NCBI GenBank assembly: GCA_030040815.1
Contig: JASHSZ010000495.1
Coordinates: 1 to 10,586 of the forward strand
Direction of reading: 5' to 3'
DNA from: Streptosporangiaceae bacterium
GTDB lineage: Bacteria > Actinomycetota > Actinomycetes > Streptosporangiales > Streptosporangiaceae
DNA length: 10,586 nucleotides
Below, one piece after another: positions 6,740-10,586 of the stretch (position 1 is its first letter; each line of letters opens with the position of its first letter). Under the pieces are notes generated by a model. The model was not told the DNA's origin, ran no database searches, and saw nothing but the letters and a program-made list of their open reading frames with translations. The position numbers were made by a program, and so were the translations under genes.

Positions 6740-9501
6740 AACAGTTCGAGGCGGCGGCCCTGTGCGATCGCCTGGCGCCGGTTGGCCACGCCGAGCTTGC
6801 GATACACCGAACTTAGGTGCGTCTTGATCGTGTTGATGGACAGGAACAGCGACTCGGCGATCTCCTGATTGGTCATGTGCGACGGCAGGAACCGCAGCAC
6901 CGCCAGTTCACTGTCGGTAAGAAGCGCTGCGGGCTGGCTGGCGGCCGGCCGGGACAGCCGGCCGTCGAACCGGTCCAGGATCCGGGCGGCGAAGCCCGCA
7001 CACCGGTTAGCGGGCGAGATCAGCACCGTCAGCGCCGACCGGACCGCCGGGCCGGCCAGCAGAAACGGCCCGCAGGCGTCCTCGGGCTCGGCCAGTGCCA
7101 GCGCCTGCGACAGCAACTCCGCCGCCTCGCCCGCCTGGCTGAGCCTGCGGTGCGCCACCACCGCGGTCAGCAGCGCCGTGATCCGGTCGGTGGTCGAGCA
7201 GCTGCCAGGCGGCTCGGACAGGACCGGCTCGACGAGCTTCAGCGCGGTCTTGTCGTCCTCGTCGGCGAGCAGCAGCTTGCCCTGGCCGACGGCGACTTGC
7301 GCCCGGACTGCCGCGTCGGCGGCCCCAGCGGCCGGCGGGTGCCCGGCCACGTCCTCGAGCGTTGCCCTGGCCCGCTCCCGCTCCCCCGCCGCGAGGCTGA
7401 TCTCAGTGTCCAGGAGCGCTACCACGGCCGCGGCGCCGCGGGGCACGACCTGCTCCGGGCCGGCGGCCGGGCTCGGCGCCGGATCCGGCGCCGAGCCAGA
7501 TACTTCCGGCAAGTCGGCGGCGAGCGGCAGTCCGGCCGCCGCATCGGTGAGCCATCTGACCAGCCCGCGGGCGCCTGGCAGGTTACCGTCGGCGAGCGCC
7601 AGCCGGGCTCGCAGCAGCCCGCTGAGCAGCGCAATCGATGGCTCGCCCGCGGGCCGTGGCGCCATCGCTGCCAGCTCGGCCTGGTCGAGCAGCGCCGCAG
7701 CCTCGTCCAGCTCGTCCCTGCCGAGGCTCACGGCCGCGCCGGCCAGCGACAGCACCGGCATCAGCTCGGCGTCCTGACCGTGCGCACCGTCGGACACGCT
7801 CGCCGCCAGCCGGGAGGCGGCCGCCAGGTCCCCGTACAGAGCCGCCGCCACGGCCTCCCAGGACCGCCCGCGCTCGCGCAGCGCCAGCAGCCCGCCCGCC
7901 GACAGCTGCGAGCCGGCGTGCAGCAGCGCTGATCTTGCCTGGTGCAGATCAAATGCGCGCAACGCCGCGAAGCCCAGCGCGAGCCAGAGCAGCCCGAGCG
8001 CCTCGTGCTGCCGGCCGCGCGGTTGCCCGTGCGCCCGCTCGGCCAGTGCCCGCTCGGTCGCCAGCCAGCTTGGCTGCGCGGCCCCGGGCAACGTGGCCGA
8101 CGCGCGATACAGCACCCGCAGGGCCGCTACCCACAGCTCGGCCTGGCAGCGCTCGGCGTCGGCCAGGTCGGCCAGCGTGCACTGCGCGACCTCAAGGTGC
8201 GGCAGCGCCCCGTCCGCGTCACCCTGCCACAGTCGCCCGGCGGCCAGCGCGACCGCGAGCGCCGGGTCTCCTGCAATCCGGTCGGCAGGCGCTCCTGCCA
8301 GCGCGGCTTCCACCGCAGCGCCGTCTGGCGACAGCATGACTGACGGACCCGCCTGCCGGAGCACCTGCGCGCCGAAATCCCAGTCCCCCACCGCGGCCGC
8401 GGCCCGCACCGCCGCCGCGACGTCCCCGTGGCTCGCGTGCCAGCGCGCCACCCGGTGCTGCAGCCCTGGTGCCTCTTCCGGCAGCTCCCGGTGCAAGCAG
8501 GCGGTGAGCACCTCCCGCAGCATGGGGTGGTACCGGTAGTCCCCGGTGTCGGGGGCGACCGCCTCCACCAGGCAGCCCGCTCGGCTGAGCTGATCGAGTA
8601 CCTGGGCGGCGGCCGGATCACCGGTCAGCTCCCGAGCCAGGGCAGCCGACACCGTCGCGGTCAGGCAGGTGCGCAGCAAGAAGGTGCGCGCGCCGGCCGG
8701 GAGCGCGGCGAGCACTTCGTCCTGCACGTAGTCCGACACCATCGCCTGGGCCGTCCCGCGGTCGGCCTGCTCGGACAGCACGGCCAGGCGCAGTCCGGCC
8801 AGCCAGCCCTCGGTGCGCCTGAGCACCTCGTCGCGCTCAGCGGGACGCAGCGGCCTGCCGAGCATGTCGAAGTATGCGCTGGTCTCCTCGCTCGTGCAGG
8901 CCAGGTCGGCGGCGCCGATCTCGGCCAGGGCGCCGGCCAGCCGCAGCCGGGCGAGCCCCAGTCCTGGTGCCGACCGGCCCACCAGCAGCAGCCGCAGACC
9001 GGCTGGCTCGTGCCTGACCAGCTCGTCGAGCCCGGTGAGCGCCTCGCTCCCGGCGATCGCGCCGATGTCGTCGAGCACCAGGATCACAGCGGGTTCACTC
9101 GCCGAGGCGACGCCGAGCGCCGTCGCGAGCCATCGCGGGGCATCGGCAGGGCTGACTCCCTCCGGCAGCGTGGCGACGCCGACCGCTGCGAGCGACGTAG
9201 TTACGTACTGCCAGAACCTGGCCGGCTCGGCGTCGCCCGCATCGAGCGTGACCCAGGCCGGGCGACGGCCAGCTGGGTGCGCTGCGGCCCACTGCGCGGC
9301 GGCCATGGTCTTGCCCGCGCCGGCCGGCCCGGTGATGAGCGTGACCGGGCAGCTGACAGCCGCGTCGATGCGCGCCGCGAGCCGCGGCCGGGCAAGCACG
9401 GCGACGCCCGGCCGCGGTATCCGCAGCTTGTCGGCGAGTAGCGAGCTCGCCGCGCCGTGCCGAGTCAAGGACGCGGTCGGGCCGCCGACCACGCTCGTCA
9501 T
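6736..9501 (-). CDS. Large ATP-binding LuxR-family regulator (MalT/LAL type)
   Basis: A 921-residue STAND-type transcription regulator. The N-terminal NTPase starts with the MalT-like LLADKLRIPRP, then Walker A GPAGAGKT at 58-65, the WVTLDAGDAEPARFWQYV motif near 83-100, and Walker B VILVLDD at 139-145. A winged-helix region and a long Ala/Leu-rich helical-repeat region (about 340-850) follow, as in signal-sensing arms of this class. The C-terminal LuxR helix-turn-helix is at 861-921 and includes MTNQEIAESLFLSINTIKTH and YRKLGVANRRQA. MalT itself has 901 residues, so the length is normal. Such proteins typically oligomerise with ATP and an inducer to activate transcription; the inducer here cannot be read from sequence. 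The start is ATG at 9499-9501, with a G-rich GGGGGGAG just upstream. The gene is flanked by a convergent HdeD-like and a divergent DUF7144-like membrane protein gene, which suggests these are its targets. Confidence 0.92.
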   Translation of the reverse strand: MTSVVGGPTASLTRHGAASSLLADKLRIPRPGVAVLARPRLAARIDAAVSCPVTLITGPAGAGKTMAAAQWAAAHPAGRRPAWVTLDAGDAEPARFWQYVTTSLAAVGVATLPEGVSPADAPRWLATALGVASASEPAVILVLDDIGAIAGSEALTGLDELVRHEPAGLRLLLVGRSAPGLGLARLRLAGALAEIGAADLACTSEETSAYFDMLGRPLRPAERDEVLRRTEGWLAGLRLAVLSEQADRGTAQAMVSDYVQDEVLAALPAGARTFLLRTCLTATVSAALARELTGDPAAAQVLDQLSRAGCLVEAVAPDTGDYRYHPMLREVLTACLHRELPEEAPGLQHRVARWHASHGDVAAAVRAAAAVGDWDFGAQVLRQAGPSVMLSPDGAAVEAALAGAPADRIAGDPALAVALAAGRLWQGDADGALPHLEVAQCTLADLADAERCQAELWVAALRVLYRASATLPGAAQPSWLATERALAERAHGQPRGRQHEALGLLWLALGFAALRAFDLHQARSALLHAGSQLSAGGLLALRERGRSWEAVAAALYGDLAAASRLAASVSDGAHGQDAELMPVLSLAGAAVSLGRDELDEAAALLDQAELAAMAPRPAGEPSIALLSGLLRARLALADGNLPGARGLVRWLTDAAAGLPLAADLPEVSGSAPDPAPSPAAGPEQVVPRGAAAVVALLDTEISLAAGERERARATLEDVAGHPPAAGAADAAVRAQVAVGQGKLLLADEDDKTALKLVEPVLSEPPGSCSTTDRITALLTAVVAHRRLSQAGEAAELLSQALALAEPEDACGPFLLAGPAVRSALTVLISPANRCAGFAARILDRFDGRLSRPAASQPAALLTDSELAVLRFLPSHMTNQEIAESLFLSINTIKTHLSSVYRKLGVANRRQAIAQGRRLELL

Positions 9502-9556
9502 CGCTCCCCCCGAAGTGACCCCCGATACCCCAGCGATGACAGCCGAGTGCAGCAGG

Positions 9557-9583
9557 ATTATTCCTCGCTGCTCCCGCCGTCAC
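9557..9583 (-). promoter_or_regulatory. Candidate promoter of the LuxR regulator gene
   Basis: On the minus strand AATAAT (9557-9562) matches 5 of 6 bases of TATAAT, a rare A/T run in this GC-rich gap. GTGACG (9578-9583) upstream matches 4 of 6 of TTGACA, but the 15-bp spacer is short. The proposed -35 overlaps one arm of the inverted repeat at 9580-9595. Predicted leader is about 50 nt. Confidence 0.35.
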
Positions 9584-9595
9584 CCGCCGCGGTGA
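9580..9595. promoter_or_regulatory. Inverted repeat, putative operator 3
   Basis: TCACC-CGCCGC-GGTGA, a 16-nt inverted repeat 79-94 bp before the LuxR regulator start. Read on the minus strand it is TTCACC-GCGGC-GGGTGA, which differs from operator 1 (TTCACCC-GCGGC-GGGTGA) by a single missing C. It overlaps the proposed -35 box of the regulator, a position suited to autoregulation. Confidence 0.45.
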
Positions 9596-9619
9596 AAGTG
9601 CAGCTCAACGCCCGGTACG

Positions 9620-9668
9620 CGGCATACCCGCATGGGTGGGCGGTCAATCAGAGCGACCAGGTATGCCG
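9620..9668. repeat. Long-spaced 9-bp inverted repeat
   Basis: CGGCATACC (9620-9628) and GGTATGCCG (9660-9668) are perfect reverse complements 31 bp apart. Inside lie GGTC (9642-9645) and GACC (9655-9658). It could fold as an interrupted hairpin in RNA, or provide two sites for a DNA-looping protein. It does not resemble the TCACC repeats. Confidence 0.55.
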
Positions 9669-9700
9669 GTAATGCGGGTGCTCGGGCGGCACCCTGGGAG

Positions 9701-9739
9701 GCCCGCGCGGATCACCCCCGCTGGGTGATGCCCGCGCGG
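9701..9739. promoter_or_regulatory. Inverted repeat, putative operator 2, framed by direct repeats
   Basis: ATCACCC-CCGCT-GGGTGAT (9711-9729) is a perfect 7-bp-arm inverted repeat with a 5-nt centre, the same TCACCC-N5-GGGTGA form as operator 1. Identical 10-bp copies of GCCCGCGCGG abut it on both sides (9701-9710 and 9730-9739). It lies about 130 bp before the DUF7144-like ATG. The regular construction makes a protein-binding site likely; the protein is inferred only from context. Confidence 0.6.
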
Positions 9740-9859
9740 TACCGGCGTCCGTAGCGTCCTTAGGAGAACCCGGGCAACCGGTCAGCAAGCGGGCGGCCGC
9801 TGCCTGACAGGCGGGTAGTGGTGCGTCTGGCCTGCGGGCCAGGTCAGAGGGGAGTGTTC

Positions 9860-10516
9860 ATGAGGAGAGCACACGACAAGTCCTCGTCCTCGGGCTGGCA
9901 GGAGGACCAGGCGGGCCAGACCGGGCAGCAGACCGGTGCGACCGGTACCGGGCCCGGCACGGCCTCGGGAGCCCAGGCGACGGGCAGGCCCGAGGATCAG
10001 TACAGCACGACCACGAGAACGTACGAGGGAAGCGCGCAGCCGGCGCAAGGCTACGGCCGCACTGGGCGGGAGGAGCCTGGGCCATACGGTCAGACCGCGA
10101 TGGAAACTTACGCGAACACCGTGCACGGGGGGTTGTTCCTCCTGCTTGGTGGCCTGCTTACCTTCCTCGTCGGGCTAGCCTTCGTGGTTCGGCACGGCTT
10201 CTATCACTCATACGCGGGCTACGCCTACAACTGGGGCATCGTGTCCTGGGGGTGGGTGCTGTTCGCGGTCGGCATCGTGACCTTCGCCGCCGGAGCGTGC
10301 CACCTGCTCGGACTCCCGCTGTCGCGGACGTTCGGCATAGTCATGGCGGTGCTGACGGCGGTCGCGGGCTTCATGGTCATCCCGTTCTATCCGCTGTGGG
10401 GCATCATCATCGTCGCCCTTGGTATCGCGGCGATCTGGGGCCTCGCGCACGGCGCGCAGAGCGCGGCGCGCGAGCGGGAGCTCCGTGAGTATGCGCGGCA
10501 GCGCCAGACGATGTAA
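9860..10516 (+). CDS. Four-helix membrane protein resembling DUF7144
   Basis: A 218-residue protein. The first ~85 residues are hydrophilic and low in complexity (Gly, Gln, Thr, Ser, with scattered Tyr: EDQYSTTTRTYEG, QGYGRTG, GPYGQ). Four hydrophobic segments follow at about 90-110, 128-151, 156-175 and 178-197, then a charged tail with many Arg and Glu. The stretch WGWVLFAVGIVTFAAG, then FYPLWGIIIVALGIAAIW near the end, matches my recollection of the DUF7144 membrane family, whose function is unknown. The start is ATG at 9860 because GAGGGGAG lies 5 nt upstream; an in-frame GTG at 9818 is less well placed. It diverges from the LuxR regulator across a repeat-rich gap that holds putative operators 2 and 3, and is followed by two hairpins. 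Membrane topology is confident, family name moderately so. Confidence 0.8.
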   Translation: MRRAHDKSSSSGWQEDQAGQTGQQTGATGTGPGTASGAQATGRPEDQYSTTTRTYEGSAQPAQGYGRTGREEPGPYGQTAMETYANTVHGGLFLLLGGLLTFLVGLAFVVRHGFYHSYAGYAYNWGIVSWGWVLFAVGIVTFAAGACHLLGLPLSRTFGIVMAVLTAVAGFMVIPFYPLWGIIIVALGIAAIWGLAHGAQSAARERELREYARQRQTM

Positions 10517-10531
10517 CGCTGTCGGCTAGCC

Positions 10532-10547
10532 GCCAGCCTTGGCTGGC
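10532..10547 (+). terminator. First hairpin after the DUF7144-like gene
   Basis: GCCAGCC-TT-GGCTGGC, a perfect inverted repeat beginning 16 nt after the stop codon; in RNA a 6-bp stem with a CUUG tetraloop is likely. No T-run follows. It is probably part of the transcript end together with the next hairpin. Confidence 0.5.
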
Positions 10548-10559
10548 TGGGGTCAGCGA

Positions 10560-10586
10560 GCCCCGTCCTGCCCGTCAGGACGGGGC
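10560..10586 (+). terminator. Strong 11-bp hairpin at the window edge
   Basis: GCCCCGTCCTG and CAGGACGGGGC form a perfect 11-bp stem around a CCCGT loop. This is the strongest hairpin in the window and lies 44 nt after the stop of the DUF7144-like gene. The window ends with its last base, so any T-run cannot be seen. It may also serve a convergent gene to the right. Confidence 0.7.

Larger units (their letters stand above)
9502..9859. other. 358-bp divergent intergenic region rich in inverted repeats
   Basis: This gap separates the LuxR regulator (minus) from the DUF7144-like gene (plus). I see no convincing gene in it. It contains two TCACC-type inverted repeats (9580-9595 and 9711-9729), a separate long-spaced inverted repeat (9620-9668) and a 10-bp direct repeat around the second TCACC site. 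A TAGCGT at 9752-9757 fits TANNNT and could be a -10 box for the rightward gene, but its -35 is poor. The density of repeats is well above that of the other gaps in the window. Confidence 0.7.

Noticed and set aside
7638..8339. Plus-strand Arg/Pro/Ala-rich frame inside the LuxR regulator
   Set aside because: Extreme composition and no motif; the minus-strand frame carries all the family motifs along its length.
1..10586. tRNA, CRISPR array, insertion sequence or phage genes
   Set aside because: The gaps were read for cloverleaf arms, regularly spaced repeats and terminal inverted repeats next to transposase-like frames; none was found.

Overview
This is a GC-rich window with many GTG starts and the gene order tig-clpP1-clpP2-clpX-valS, so it is almost certainly chromosomal DNA of an actinobacterium. 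Genus cannot be read from the sequence. The window splits into a conserved housekeeping half (1-5700) and an accessory half (5701-10586).

Housekeeping half, all on the minus strand. tig (trigger factor, 4279-5700) is followed by clpP1 (3448-4098), clpP2 (2744-3409), clpX (1276-2553) and the first 401 codons of valS (valyl-tRNA synthetase, 1-1203, running off the left edge). Trigger factor meets nascent chains at the ribosome exit. ClpP1 and ClpP2 form the two-ring peptidase, and ClpX unfolds substrates into it. A sequence matching 17 of 18 positions of the ClgR operator consensus known from Corynebacterium lies about 90 bp upstream of clpP1, with a plausible -10 box below it. This suggests the usual actinobacterial stress control of Clp proteolysis. 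Shine-Dalgarno matches move the starts of clpP1, clpP2 and tig inward from the longest open frames.

Accessory half. A six-helix HdeD/DUF308-type membrane protein (5914-6705, plus) converges on a 921-residue MalT/LAL-type LuxR regulator (6736-9501, minus). Both stop codons are involved in one shared hairpin. A four-helix membrane protein resembling DUF7144 (9860-10516, plus) diverges from the regulator. Two GC hairpins follow it, the second ending exactly at the window edge.

The main novelty candidate is regulatory. Three related inverted repeats of the form TCACC(C)-N5/6-(G)GGTGA occur in non-coding DNA, one in the tig/HdeD divergent gap and two in the regulator/DUF7144 divergent gap. With both membrane proteins carrying similar Tyr/Gln/Gly-rich N-terminal tails, this suggests a small regulon controlled by the ATP-binding LuxR protein and acting on the cell membrane. 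This is inference from sequence pattern only. I saw no tRNA, rRNA, CRISPR array, insertion sequence or prophage gene.
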